A stretch of DNA of 64,000 nucleotides, from positions 13,035,001-13,099,000 of the forward strand of contig WHVY01000002.1 of NCBI GenBank assembly GCA_022266195.1. Reading direction: 5' to 3'. Source of the DNA: Tetranychus cinnabarinus (lineage: Eukaryota; Arthropoda; Arachnida; Trombidiformes; Tetranychidae). Under the pieces are notes generated by a model, which was not told the DNA's origin, made no database searches, and saw nothing but the letters and a program-made list of their open reading frames with translations. Each line of letters begins with the position of its first letter. Positions within the stretch are counted from its first letter, which is position 1. A program made the position numbers and the translations under genes. Positions 24,301 to 39,300 of the stretch are shown in pieces.

Positions 24301-27300
24301 ACTGCAATCATAACTAATTATTACAATTAATACATTGTCACATGAAATTAATTAGACATTAATAGACTCACAATGGGAAGATTGCTTAACTAATCCAAAT
24401 AATTTGGAAAAATGTTTAGAAAAATATAGAGATTCGAAAATTAATGTCAAAATAAATTAGAAAAATTTGGATCGCAAAGTCAAACACATTAAAGACCAGA
24501 TTCGATCGAAAGGAACAGTCTTTGGATGAAACGGTCAGTTAAGACTTGAACAGATCAACAGCCTCAACCTGTTAGACCATTGAAGAGACAAATATAGTTA
24601 CGAGTAATTCAAGGTTTGACCTGCGAAAATCAATGCTTAACCGAATGAATTCTTTGTTGGATTTGATTAGAAGCAAATCTGGTTCACTTTAACTTGAAAA
24701 TAGTGTTGAACCCATTTTCAACCGATAAGCTTTTTAGTGGAAATAGTCGACCATCGAATTCCAATTGAAAATGTTGAAAAATAAGTGATAAAAGAACCTT
24801 TCGTTGCTATTCCATGCTTAAGCCATAAAATTTTAGTTCTTTAAGTATCTTTAAGAATATCCAAAACAATATGAGATCAAAACTATCGTGTCTGGAGTAA
24901 TGTTTTCAATGAATATGCAACTTGTTATCATGAAATCATGAGAACATTAAACCTACGAAAATTACCAACTTTTGTGAAAGGTTCATCCTTTACTAATCCA
25001 AACACACCAGAAGCTGAACATTTATTGTGATGCTTAAGTGGTTCCAAAGGTTTTTGTTATCTTTGAGGTCGTTACATGGCTTTTTAAGTTCATCTTAAAG
25101 CGCATTTCTCAAAGGACTGAATCCAACTTTTCAGTTACTTTTGATCTCATCAGTATTAAACCTCCAAAGCCATTTGAGTTGAAATGGACGGTAAAGCGTC
25201 GAGTTTGTTGAAGATACATTTCTTGTTGAAAGAACATCTTTTTTATCTCTAATCTCAGCCTTTTCAACTGGCAACGTCCATGAAAAGATGAATTATGATA
25301 AAATAAACTCTATCATAACTAACTTTATGTTGATATCCTCTTCAATTGAGTTGCTCTTTGTCGACCTTTCCTTTCATTTAAAAACCTCGCCATTAACTGA
25401 CCTTGTTTCTGGTCAACTCCAAAGTAATTTCAGTTTAATAACATTTGATTGATTTTCAACTTGATTTCCATCAATCATTAATCACCCTTCTCATCACCCA
25501 TCATCACAAAGCTCTTTGTCAACATTCATTGACTCTCTTCACTCCAGAACACTTTCAATGAGAAACCAAAAAGTCCTCTCTTTTCCCAGAATCAAATTTT
25601 CCCTTCAACTTTACCAATCATAACCAAACTGTGAATAAACATCAAACACACTCATTCCATGTCTTATTCATCTTCATCATTATTCCAATCAGTTTTCAAA
25701 CTTTAATCCGATCTAATCATTACTCTGGTGAATCTGCTTTTTACTCGCCCAGTTTATTCCAATTGATTCAGAAACAGAAAGAAGAAGAAGAAGGAGAAGA
25801 AGCGAAAATGAGAAGCAGAAAAATGTTGCCAACAAAATGTTTCCTCACTTCGTTTTCATCATCAGTCAACTTTTGATGGACAAAATTATAATCACGGTCC
25901 ATTGGCTAAACATCCATCAAACGCATTTCATTTCTCATTCACTTCACCGATCAACTGATTGTTTAAACATGATCCAAAGTGTAGTAAATGAATTTCCATC
26001 CATTCCATTTTCACCCTCAACTTGAGCAATCTTGAAGCCTATTCCAGACTCGAAATTTCCTGCAATATTCACTAATGATAAACTTGCCTCCCAATGAATA
26101 ATAAAGCAAAGAATTTTTTTTTCTTCTTCTTGACTTCAATTCTTTCAGCCTTTCTTTACATTCTTAGAAAAGAAGGCAAAAAAATATGATTAATATCAAG
26201 TTTAATGCAACATAAAAACAATACTTTATTCTCACTCTTTTCATCCTTATTCATCATCATCTTTTCCTCCCTGGTTACCATGGTTAACCTGTTAATCTAA
26301 CGTTATCTGAATGAAATCATTTTCAAGAGTTTCTCTCATTTCCATCTCTCACTCCTCAACAACAAGTTAATATTTAAAATAAATTAGTTTTCTTCTTCTT
26401 CTGTTGACTCGGCAAATCTAGCCTCAATTTGATGCTCATTAAAATTCATTTAATCAATCTTCCATCATCATTTCAAATTAACTCTACTTTCACCCAATTT
26501 TCCAGCATTCTCATTGATCAACCATTCCAACCACTTTCACTCCCAACAGTAGCCAATTTAATTTTCAATTTCATTAAATTTTCAAACTTTTCTTTCGAAT
26601 CAACAATCAACATTTTGGGTTGAAAACTCTTCTTTAAATTGCATTATAATTTCTTATTAGTTAACCATGAAAGTTATCCAACGAATGAGCGTAAAAAAGT
26701 AAAATCAAATAAACAGTTTCTTCTCTTTACTGGTTCGCCAAATAATCTTATTGTATTATCAGACCAATTGAATTAAGCCAATTATTAGCTCAAGAATCAA
26801 TGAGAATCAATATTTAGTAAAACAATAAAAGATGAAAACGACCAAAGTAAAGAAGACAATATTTTTTTGTTTGACTCTTATCTCATTATTCAAATAAATA
26901 TCAATTATTGAAGTTCAACTGATTTCCAGAAAAACGAATGTTAAACAAACCATTAAACTGACCATTAAACCTTCGAGTTACTTGAGCTCATTAAGATGAA
27001 CGAAAAAGCGAAATTAAGAATCGAAATCGAACTGCAACAAAAAGTTCGAAGAGATTCATAAAATAAAAATTAATTTCAATCTTTAATCTTGCCAAACATT
27101 TCTAAATATAACTCAATATTTCAAAATTATTTACATTTCGATTGTAAATAAAGTTATGAAGAAAAATGTTGATTATGTTTTTTTCCATTTCATGGAGAAA
27201 TATGATCAACATTATCTGACAAAATGACTTATTTTTCTTCTTGCAAGTTTCAGAATTTCCATTGACAGAACATTTGAAAAAGATGTTTTCTTCTTTTCTT

Positions 27301-30300
27301 ATTCATCATCATTATCCTGATGGAATGATGAGTTTGAAGAGTCTTTCATAAACTCACAAAATTGAGTGAAAACTTTAATTCAAAGAAATATTTCAATTGC
27401 AAAGTTGTCATGAAGCGAGATTAAGAAATAAACTGAGCAAATTCTTGCTTCTCCAATGACATTTCATATCTTTACTTGGAAAATATATTTTACTCATTTT
27501 ACTCAAATGAAATGTCGATATGCACATAAACAGGGAATAAAATTCCTTGACTAACCATGGAATGTAAAGGAAAATGCAACAAGATATTGAATATTAAAGA
27601 ATTGCCAGAGAAGAAGAAAAAAGGCAAAAATTCCTTTATTCTCATGGAAAAATTATTCAAACCATATTTAGTTTGATTCCTTGTGACATTTACCTTCAAG
27701 ATATTTCCATTTAAAATTCAAGATTCCATCCAAAATCAATAACATGTAACAAAAGTAATGAACAAGAGTGAAACTTTGGGAAACCTTTAAAGACAAGTTG
27801 ACCGTCTAAGCAACATGTTACAAATCAGGAAAACGAATGGAATAAATTTCATTTCGAATTTCAATTTTCAATCTCGTCTTCTTCATGTTCAGTCAAGAAA
27901 AGGTAACTTTAAATTAATCAAAAAATCCCTTAAGATTGAAACAAAAGTATCAATTCTAATTCAATTCAATTCTTTCAACATTTTCCATCCTTCAACTTTG
28001 ATATAATTGAATTGAGAAATGATTCCAATGATGAACTCGACTTTTCTGTCAAACTTTTCTTTTCTCACTTCAATATTGTTCTAATTTCATTTTTTATGCT
28101 TTCTGAACTTTACATGAGTCTGACAAATTATGAAAGAGTTGAGAAGAGAATGTTGAAAAATTTTGGAATTTTTCTTTTCTTCAAAAGTCACAGAAAAGCC
28201 ATTAAATTCAAGGTTTCATTTTTTCTCTTCTTCTTCATGATGAGGTGAAAACTGAGTTTCGAAAGAAATGGATGGAAACCATCAATGGTCTTCACTTTTT
28301 TTCTTCTTGTGCACCTTCTTCATGATGAATTGAATGGTTGAATCAAATGAATCAGATGGAGAAATCAGTTCATTTCCAAATTCCATTTTCATCCTTTTTC
28401 TTTTTCCCTGTTATTCTTGCAATATTTTCTTCTTTTTCCGTGTTTCACCATTTTCCCTCAACTGTATAATGTTCATCATGATGATCAGGAAGATTTTTCA
28501 TCCCATTTTCAATGAATAATCATTAACTGTTATTTGCCTTTTTTCACTCTTCAAGTTCTTGTAACACAAAATGAGCATTTCTTGTTTATTTCATGAATAT
28601 TTTCTTCTATCATGCCATTCTCAATGATATAATAATAGTATTATTATTGCTGGTGAAATCTCTGAAAATCTTTTTCTTCTTTTCATCTGTTTCTGTCATT
28701 ATTTCACTCCATACTAATGATGGTTAAATCTTTACAAATTCAGTGTTCATCTGTAATGACGATAATCAGCTCTTTTCACAACTTCATTCATTGAATAAAA
28801 CTTTGACTTTCAAAAGTTTCATTTTAATGATTAAAAACAAAATGTCAATAGCAATTGACACAATTATGAATGTTATATGAAAATTGATGAAACTTGAACC
28901 TTTGAAAGGAAACTTTTTTTTTTGGAGAAAAAAAAGTTTCATCATGTTCCATGAACACCTTTTATTCCATGAGACGATAAAAGAGAAAAGAGAAAAAAAA
29001 TTTAAATTGGATTCCTTTAATTCTTTAGAAATTTTTCTCTTCTTCCCATCTTTCGGTTCACCAAGTTGAGTGAAGATTATTTTCATCGACTGAATAAAAG
29101 GTAAGTTTCTTCTTTTCTCTTCCTAACATGGAAAGAAATTGGAAAATCATGATTCACCCAAAACTCCCAGTCATCACTCCCAGCAATCACTCCCAGGGTT
29201 AACCCTTTGAATCCAAATGTGCAATCAAATCCAATCAAAAGTAATTATCATTTTAAACATTTCGCCATCTTTTAGCTTTTCACATTTTTCATGATTAACT
29301 TTTCATGATTTACCAAATGATTGGTAATTCAATTAAACTTTGCATGTAATCCAATTTGAAACTTTGACCAATTTTATCAATTTTTTGCTTCTTCTTTTCT
29401 CTTGTAATTCAATTTTCCATTGCCATGATATTATTCATGATTAACTTTTTACTGTTTACCCAAAAACATTCTCTGACCTTTCCTTGCATGGAAACATGTT
29501 TTTCAACGTTTTCCCTAGTTTTCGTTATCACATTGCTATTTTATTCATCATCATCATTATCTTGTTAAGAAACATTGTCTTCTTCAAACTTACAAGTTTC
29601 CATTGTAAGGAATAGGCTTTGAACAAAATCTTGTTTGCTACATCAATTAATAGGAACCAAGTTTACTCTTGATTAATGGTTATCCTAAACTATTATCGTG
29701 TTCATTTGAGATTCAAAAGGGAGAATGAAAAGAAGATAATTTTCAATGGAAAAGACCATGAACAAGAGAAAGAAAGTAATAAAACTCTATTATTTGGAGA
29801 GAAGCAAAATAATATTCCCAAGTAATTCAGCCTTTTATTCCCTTCTTTTGGCCGATTATTCAGTTAATACATGCACATAAAGATATGTTTACATGCATTT
29901 ATGCATAAGCATGAGTTCGGGTCAAAATAAAGCAATGGGATTCTGTAGGAAGATCACACATGATCATGATTTCTTGTTCGGTCGCACAACTATCACTCTA
30001 CATGCTGGCATAAGAAGATTTTATCATATTCTTTAGCAATTGAGCCATTGAGTGATTGAAACAATTTCGTCAATAGAATATTCCATTTCTAAGATTTCAT
30101 AATGATTTTCCCTGTAAGTTCTCTTATCATTTAAATTATATTTAGTAAATGCAAGCGTCTGAAAAACAATATTTATTGACATTCCTTGCAACAGTGAAAT
30201 CACTCCTAATTATGGATTTTTCAATCCGAGAAGAAATGGTTGGAATTGGTTTGTCGGTTGAAGGATGTTTCAACTGAATTCCTGTTTTAATCTTAATACG

Positions 30301-33300
30301 CCATGATTAACTTTATTCTCATCAAAATTTTCTTTTCTGACCTTTTTCTACCTTATATGCTGTCTACATTACATTGTAAGCATATCAAAATGCATCTTTT
30401 ATTCAACTTTTTTCTTCTTCTCATTTTCATCTTTCTCTTCCCACTTCATATTTCGACTTTTCCTTAACCTCATCAACTCAAGTTGCTGTTGAGTCTCTCA
30501 TTAAGCTGTAGCTGTTGATATTAATATTATCTCGCTCAATATCTTTACCTTTAATAACATTCCATCTTTAGTAATAATATAATAATATCATTAATAATAT
30601 CATTATTACCTTTATTTTCGTAATAAAAGCAAGTTTCATTCAATGATAAACTAAGACGAGGGGGCGTTTGGAAGGTTAAAAGGGTCGAAGAGATTTCAAT
30701 GTGGATTCAACAGCGATATATTAATCTCTCCTTCAGAGTCTCATTGATTTCAGCGCACCAAACCTTCGAGCAAATTTATTTTGAGCGAAAAATTTTAATA
30801 AAAATTCAAGAATCAATTACGAAAAGATTAGTTTATTGAAACCCTTATTTTCTTATTTGGATTGATACAAAATTGATAAATTTCTGTAACTGAAATTGTT
30901 TAGTTGTAAAACATATTATTGACAGAATGAGAAATAAATGCAAAGAAATGTTTAGAATGCGATGAAATGATGTTATTACCATGTTTATTAAGCTTATTAT
31001 GCTTATTTTCCTACGAAACCATTTGATTAGTTCAAGTTCAACTTAATTGGAAAAAGTTTTGATGAGAAGCATTTGGATGCAAATTTTAGTGCCTTGAGTC
31101 ATTTCGCTTTACACTCATATCAAGTACAATGCAAAATCTAAATGAATTTCTGGGATGAAGGTTTTCATCTTCTGATAAAATACGAACGTTTATTTGACTT
31201 GAAAATATAGATTTCTCTTTCTTTCAATTTCTTTGTTTCCTTCTTCTGACCAAATCATATCGACTTTGAAATTAGTCTTTGGGCAAACCAAAAGTGTTCA
31301 ATTCTGATGTTGATAAATCGATATTCACAGAATCTTTTCTTGCAGAACATTCTCATATTCTTGTACAATTTCATCAGATCGTTCATTAATCTCATTGATT
31401 ACTCCATCCTTTTCACACATTCCTCAATCATCGATTTTTATCAATCCCAAAGATCCTAAAACTAATAATATTATACTGATTCATCATCAACAATTTAAAA
31501 TCTTTTTCACTTTGTGCACAATCGACTGAAGCATTCAACGACTTTTTCACTTTAGCTTAGTTTTTTTCGTCGATTAAGTACAATACTTGTTACATTACTT
31601 CATTTCACACAAAAAGTGAATCTTTATCGATCGATGACAGAACAATCCATGATTGAGTGTTTCATTCTGTTTCACCAGTAATAATGATAAATTAGTCCAA
31701 CTTCCTATTCAATCAGCTAACTATTTCCGAATCAACAATTAAATAATTTAACAATTTTGCCATTTCACCTTCAACTTGGCGACTTTGTTTGTTCCCATAA
31801 ACTGGCAAAAGAAAAGCTAAACTAAAAAATAAACTAATCAAACAAAATGACCACTAATTTCAATTGAAATGATTGATTATCCATTCCACTTATTCAATTG
31901 ACTAAATTGTTTGCTTAATTATACAATCTAAACAATTTTCGAGTCTTGCCTTTAAAAATTGCCACTTGAAAAGGTTCAACATTAAACAATTAATCAAACC
32001 AACAACAGAATAAAACAAAAAATTTCTTCAAACCATTCTCAATATTTTACCCTTTTCCGAATCAAAATAATTCACTTTACCTTCAAATGACCAAACCTGA
32101 CCAAAGTAACATCATTTTACAATATTACTCAACCCTTGAATCAATCAATGTCACCTCAGTCCAATAACGTTAACCCAAAGATTCGAGTTTGATCATTCAT
32201 TATCACTTCCTCCAATTCAACCCTTAAAATATCATTAATCAAAAAATTAATAAACATAAACAATTGAACCAAAAAATCGATCAAATTGATAAATCTTGAA
32301 ACTCGATCAAATAACGAAACTTTAGAGGCCAAAATGACTATCGATTAAAAGAGTAACCAATTTGAAAGTCGCTTTTTTGCCAATCAAAATGTTCTTTGTT
32401 ATTTAACCATTTGGTTCAAAATTATTCCCTAAGGTTAGTTGATAACTTGAATAACATTTGAATATGCTTTTATTGTTATTCATTTTTCAACTTTTACCAT
32501 TTCATTTGAAATCCTTTTTTCACTCCAATTTACATTCAAAATTTTGCTTCAATTTTCAGTTAAACTGCTTTCAAGAAAAAACTGTTTTCAATGGAAAACG
32601 AAAAAAAGTTGTTTTTCAATTGAAATGTTTCTTTTTCTTCCTCGATCATGGCTTGTGCCTGACAAAATCGAATAAACCTTTTTTGCTTCCTTCTCAACAT
32701 GATAATCAGTTGATCGGATGATTGATGAAATACGATATTCATTTTAATGTTGACCATAAAAAAAGATATTCATCAGAAATTTAATCTTGTACTTGAACAC
32801 CAAAAGCTCAATGAAACATTTCTGTTTGATTGCAAGATTAAATGGGAAATTTATGGCAATAAAAGAGCTCAGTTGAACTGAAAATTTTTATCATTCTAGT
32901 TATCAAATTAGTTGCCATTTATCCATTGGAATGGCCTGCAATTTTGTCTCATGAAAACGTTATTTGTCAAGGAAAAAAGAAGAGGTTCGAAGAGAAAAAA
33001 AAGAAGCGATCGAAATGTTCTTCATCAAATCAATATTATCTATTTATTATCTGCTATCAAAGTGTCCTATCCATCGTTATTATACTCTTGACTCTTGCCT
33101 CTTCCTATTTGACCAATTTTTGTCTTCTTTTCTCTTCATTTCACTCGAGAATCATTTTATCATTTTTAACCTCTTTTTTCAACAATATTATCAACACAAA
33201 AAATGACCCAAAAGAAGAAACTCCAAGTTGAAAACTCATCTTTTTACAATTCAACCAAACTCATGAACAGAAATGAGAAAAAATGAAACATGATTCAAAA

Positions 33301-36300
33301 AATTTGACCCATTTTTCTTGTTCAATATTCTCAAACATCGAAAGCCACTAAATCCTAAAAATTAACAATAAGTATAAAATGCTAATAAAGCGTTTGGACA
33401 AATTGAGCAAAACGTTTTGAAGAAATCACAGAAAATTGCAGCGATTCTAAGCTACTTTTAGGTCTCAGTCTTAATCAGTTTGGTTGGAATCAAAAAATTT
33501 CTTTGATCGACAGCTTTCGATGAAAATGTTCAATATTCGTCCTTCAATATGAACCAAGTTTTGTCATCGAACTAAAAGTTGTAGCACTTTTAGTGACCAA
33601 CAAGAAAATGCACTTATTTTAAGCATTAACATTTCTGATACGTACAACAGGTCACTCCGCATTTTGTCTTAAGCTAAACCCAAAATAGCTTGATTTGCCC
33701 TTTTTAATGTTGAATATTTATGCAAAGAGATTCGCTCAAATTAACCTTAACCAAACAGAAAGATTGATTAGCAAAGTAAATTTAATGATGAGATGGGAAA
33801 AGGCAGGCTTAATAGCTTAGGATAAACTATTTTGACCCATTTTTGGTTGCAATTGTTTATACACTTAAAGTGATTATTGTTTAACTGGACTGATAGCGCA
33901 GGAGTGAAGTCGTTTGGACCTTAAGTTATGCAAGTTTACATCTCACTCGAGCCATCGAAGTACTAACAGAAGTTTGTTACTTGACTTTACATGGCTCGTC
34001 GATCTGGAAGCTAGTAGGTTTACTTGCTGCTAAACCAAAGAGCATTTCAATACCATCGTTGCAAGTGAAGCTTTCAGGTTATTTTGCTATTTTGTGGCTT
34101 GAATGATCATAACTCGTCAGAAGGATTCAACTTGTATTAGACTGAATAGACTTGCAATATAAATTGCTATCAGAGAATAAAATTTCCTTTGAAATTCTGA
34201 TGATGGATTTTTGTTGAAACTTTATTTTGATCGGCAAAAGGCTAAATGCTTAAGATAGATTATTAAAGTTAATCTCTCTCGATTATCGGTTATGAGTTTC
34301 ATTTGAGTTGAACTGTGAAAACTGTTTCATCTGTTAAATCTCAACTCAAATTGATTGTGTGTTTGAGAGGTAAAACTTCAGCTCGAGTAATACCTTTCAT
34401 CACATCAACTCTGAAATCCAAACTGATTGAAAAGTATCTATTACACATGTAATATTCTTTACCTTACCAAGCATTTTGCGAGCAATCAAAAGCAAGAATC
34501 AAGCCATCAAGGGACAAGCTTGAAAAGCCAAAGAAGCGCCAATAATGTGAAAAAGTTATGGTAAATGTTGAACAACAAAAAAAGGAGCGAAAAAAGATGC
34601 AAAAAGCTCTTAGCATTTGATTTTCCTCTTTTCCCTCGAAACACCAATTTCCTTAGAATCTGTTTTCAGAGTGAAATTGCCATTTGCAGAGGAAAAAAAG
34701 TTTACAATTCAATAGATTACTCGCCATCTCATGGTGATGACGATAATAACCATCTTGAACGTCATTCTGGATAATCAACACCAAGAAGAAGAAGAAGAGA
34801 GTGAAAACATCCTTTAAATGAGAGCAATATAAATAAGATGATGTTGGGAGAAAGAAGTAAAGCAAATAGAACTTCCGTCCGAATTCTGTAGACTTATCGA
34901 TTAAACAATGTTCAAAATCGATTTCAGGGAAAGAAAGAAAAGAAGAAGAGAAAAGTTAAGATGTTTGTTTACTCGCCTTTCCATCACATCAAGCTTATCC
35001 TTCCTTGCTCACCTTCAATGAAAATGATTCCCAACAAAACCTTTTACTCTTATTACCTTAAATCAAACCAAGTTTACCCTATTCACATTTTCATCTTCAT
35101 TTTCATCTTTAATTTGATCAACAATTGATCAGTTTTATCCAAATTTGATTCAAGAAAATTCTTCTTTTTTCCTCATCACACTTTCCTTGCTCATCTCAAA
35201 CTTTCTCATCACTTCGATTCCTTTTCCTTTTAGTCTTGTCATTTGGACATTTCAATACTTTTGAGTGACCATTGGTCAATGTAATCAATAAACAAAAGAG
35301 ACAAAAGTCATTCTCAGAAATCACTTTTAAACCAACCTTTAATACTTTCCACAAAAGTTAACAATCAGAACGAATAGTTTGCAACTTCGAAATGGTTCGA
35401 AATCATTTTAATCAATAACTGATAATATCTTGTCAAGTTTTCTCGAGAGAAGAAAAGTTTTGCTGAGTTTATCGAAACTTGTAATAACATTTGGATAAAC
35501 AATTATCAATGAGATATTTATAGTGAAAAGCAATCACCGCCATGAGTGAATCCATGAATCAAAGGGAAACCTCCTCAAGTTTCATTAATTGCTTTCCTTT
35601 TATCACAATTTACCAACTAAAGGACAATGTGAACTTGAATTACTGACAGCTTTGCAATTATAACCATGATTACTGTTTCATCTTCATCATGAACCAACTC
35701 TTGATACAGCAAAACTCAACAGCAACTTCATTTTCCCTCATCATCTTGTTTTCAAAAGCAAAACTATTTTCCTTGAAAAATGTTTCCTCAAAGTTGGTTA
35801 AATAATGTTTTAAGTAAATATTATTTCAAGTTCAATTTAATCAAAACTAATAATTTTCTTGGAAAAGAGGAAAAGAATGAAATTTGAAGCAATTTCGCGA
35901 TCTTTAAACTTTTCATTTTCATTAAACAATCAATATTTTTTCCATTTGATTAAATGGACAAAAAACGTTTCGAGATTCAATCAAATGGCAACTTTGCTTG
36001 AGGCGAGTTGAAATTTTTCATTAATTTTGTTTTCTGTAACAATTTTATTCATTTGATGACAATTTTGGAAAAGTTTTGTGGTTCAAATTTAATTGCAATG
36101 TTGATTGGTGGTACAAAAGATGGAAGGAAATAAATTGTTGATTTAGATCACGCAAGTTTCGCCGTAATTACTGGATTCGACACAAATGAAGGTGAAACTT
36201 TCTTCCAATGCTCATGAGATATTTATCAATGAATGAATGAATGAGAATAGAGGAAAAAGTACAATGAAAATCAGTTGATCAAGAATGGTTAATTTGTGAT

Positions 36301-39300
36301 CGATCGACTTCTTTTTTCCTCCTTTTCTTGCCTTTCCTCTCACACCTTTCAAGATGAAGATGAAGGTAAATATGAGATGAATAAGGATGAGTAACCCAGA
36401 AGGTAAAAGTGATGATTGTTGGTTGAAAGGTATTCTTGTGTTAATATTAGTTTCCTGATGAAAAACTGTTGGGTTAACGTACATTAATAAAATTAAACTA
36501 ATAACTAAATTAAACAGGGAATAAGCAATCATAAAGTACATAAATGACAAAACCAAATGAAATCCATGTTTAGTCATTAAATAAGACAATGGATTGAACA
36601 AGTTTGTTTTTGGTTAAACCTGGCAAAACGTTCATTGTAATTATCATTATTTTCATCATTTTTCATTTTCTTGCATCAAAATCAAATGATAATTAATTCA
36701 TTATTTTGCACATTCATTAATAAATGAATTTTTTTCTCTGCTTTTTGCTTTGCCGTCTTGTAACAACTTTTTTGCTCAACTTTTTTCCCTGCTTCGTTGG
36801 AATGGGAAACATTTTGCTACTCGTTCTTATTGATGGCTTCAATTTTGTTTAATCACTTGTTTATTGTTTGAAATTACTTTTGTCATTATCAGTGAACAAT
36901 CTATTTCATTGTTCAAACTATGAATAGACCATTTTTCATCGATTCATGTGCTAATCACTTCTATTGTCATTTACATTAATTGCTATTCAATGGCCTCAAG
37001 ATTATCCATGTTCAAAGAGAATGCAATTTTTTTGAGAATCAAATTGATGGTTCATTGAAAGGGTGACGAAAAGTGATTTTTTATCGCTTCGATTTTCCTT
37101 TTTAAACGATTGGAACAATATTTAAAGCTATAAATCAGTAGAAATGATTAGAGTACTGTTTAAGGATCGAGTTTAATCAAATAACTTTAATGATACAACT
37201 TGACTTGGGTGATGGAAGATCACACAATATGATGCATCAGAATATCATATTTATGGATCATATTTATGCTATTATGGCAATTGGTTTATTGAATTGGAGA
37301 CTCGAGTAATGCTGACATAAGGTTTGCATTTGATGCCTTCTTCTCAATGTTTAGATCGAGATGTCTTGTGTTTCGAACAGCAATAAACGATGAAACAGAA
37401 GCTAGAAAAGTTTATTTCGCTTTGTTCTTTATTGTTTTGCAGGTATGAATATTCACAATCTGAGACATTCTAGAGTTTAACAATGGCCTTTGAGCTTATT
37501 GTAAACTGTCACCGCATGAAATGAGACTGCAATTTGAAGATGAATGATGCATTGATGACTTGAGCACGATTCTATCCGATATCGTCAAGCAGAAAGCATT
37601 GAAAACTGCAAAGTAGAAGTTAATGAATGAGAAAAGGTTTGCAAGTGTTCGTTGATGCAGAAATGACTGACATTTCAGTAGCTATTATAAAGGTCTATGG
37701 ACTTTAAAAGCGATGAAGCATCATTAAGCCTCCAATCAGTGAGAACACTGAATATTTTGTTAGCTCCTAATGTCGATTTCAATCTTGTCCCAATGAAAAA
37801 ATGTGCACAAAAAGGTTTTGGGTTTACCATTGATTTTAACTTCAAAAGTAGCATCAAAAGGTCTCTATGAAGTAAGCTTTTGTGGATGTTAAACTAATTC
37901 AAGAGTAATCTCGTACCATCGAAAATTAAAATACTTTTGTTACGACTGTTCAATCCACTCAAATTATCGACCAATTTTCTTATTAATGGTTTAATGCCAG
38001 CACTAATTCCAGATGAGGTTTAGCAGTTATTTGCCAACGTAAAATATGCTGTATAAAGTATCGTTCTTTACGTTCTTTACGTTCGTTACTTGATTGGGAT
38101 TGAGAAGTTGATTAAATTCTTAACGTTAAATTAGCATAATCATTAGTCGCAAATATCAGAACCAAAGATTAATTTGTTTTGAATCTGCCAGTGTTGGTTC
38201 TTCGCATTTTGGGCAGATTAAAGTATTATTTGAAGCAACATAAATCACTTTGAACCATATCAACGATCAATTAGTTTCTAACGAAAATACCTTTCACAAA
38301 ATTTATTTTGTTTATGTTAAAGGTTACATTTCAGTTTACTTATTCGCATTAGTTTGATGCTTTGCATTTTAAGCTCATTTTAACCTAACCTTTGACTCTG
38401 TATTGACTGAGACAAATTGATCATGGGAAGTTCGTTAATCAGCTAAACTTTTGCAAAGTTGATTCTAATAAACATTGCATTTCAACATTTAAAACATAAA
38501 TTTGTCATTGTTCAACATGTTTGAATAATTCCCATTGATTGATCAACCTTTTCATATTGATTTACCTTTCCCAATGCTGGTAGCAATATTCAATGTTTTA
38601 GCTTGCAAGCGATTCTTTTTCCTACCAACATTACCCTCTGCTTTAACCCAAATCAACCCAAAGAGGTTTTAACCTGTCAACACATTTACCTTTAAACCTG
38701 TCTTTTGATTTCGTCTTGTGTCAAACTCGAGCAATTTCATCTTATATCAATACATTTTCATATGTATTTGTTTGCATGTTACCAAGCTTCCATGATACCA
38801 ACCTAATCCAAAATTCATCAATCATTCCCTGAATTTTTCCTTATTTCATTCCTTCTTTGTCTTCCCTTACTCTTTACCTCATCATCTTGCATCGAGCATT
38901 ATTATTGCATCTTTTATGCTTCAATTGATCAACTTGAAAATTATACTACAGAGAGTTACAGTTGACGATAAAAACATTCAACTTTTATTGATGTAATAAT
39001 ATATTGACAGTTTTTCTTGTTTTTTCACGTTTTTTTCCTTCGTGTTTCCAACCCAAAAAGAAGGGAAGAAAACTTCGTTTTTTACTCGTATCATGCTTCA
39101 AAGTAATGCTTTCCAACTTAAACATCTTGTTTACTTGATTCATGCAAAGTGCACCAAGACTCAAGATGATTCAAGTACAGGAAAGCATCTTGAAATAACT
39201 GTTGAAGGTTTGCAATTAGCATTATTTGCAGAATAAGATTCAACTGCAAGTCAAGACAGGCAAAGGTTCAAACTGCAAATTTGGGTCATTTCTTGTTCCA

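Noticed and set aside
32458..33231. Several 65-101 codon frames on both strands in the giant intron
   Set aside because: Low complexity, Phe/Ser/Lys-rich, overlapping on opposite strands and without family resemblance.
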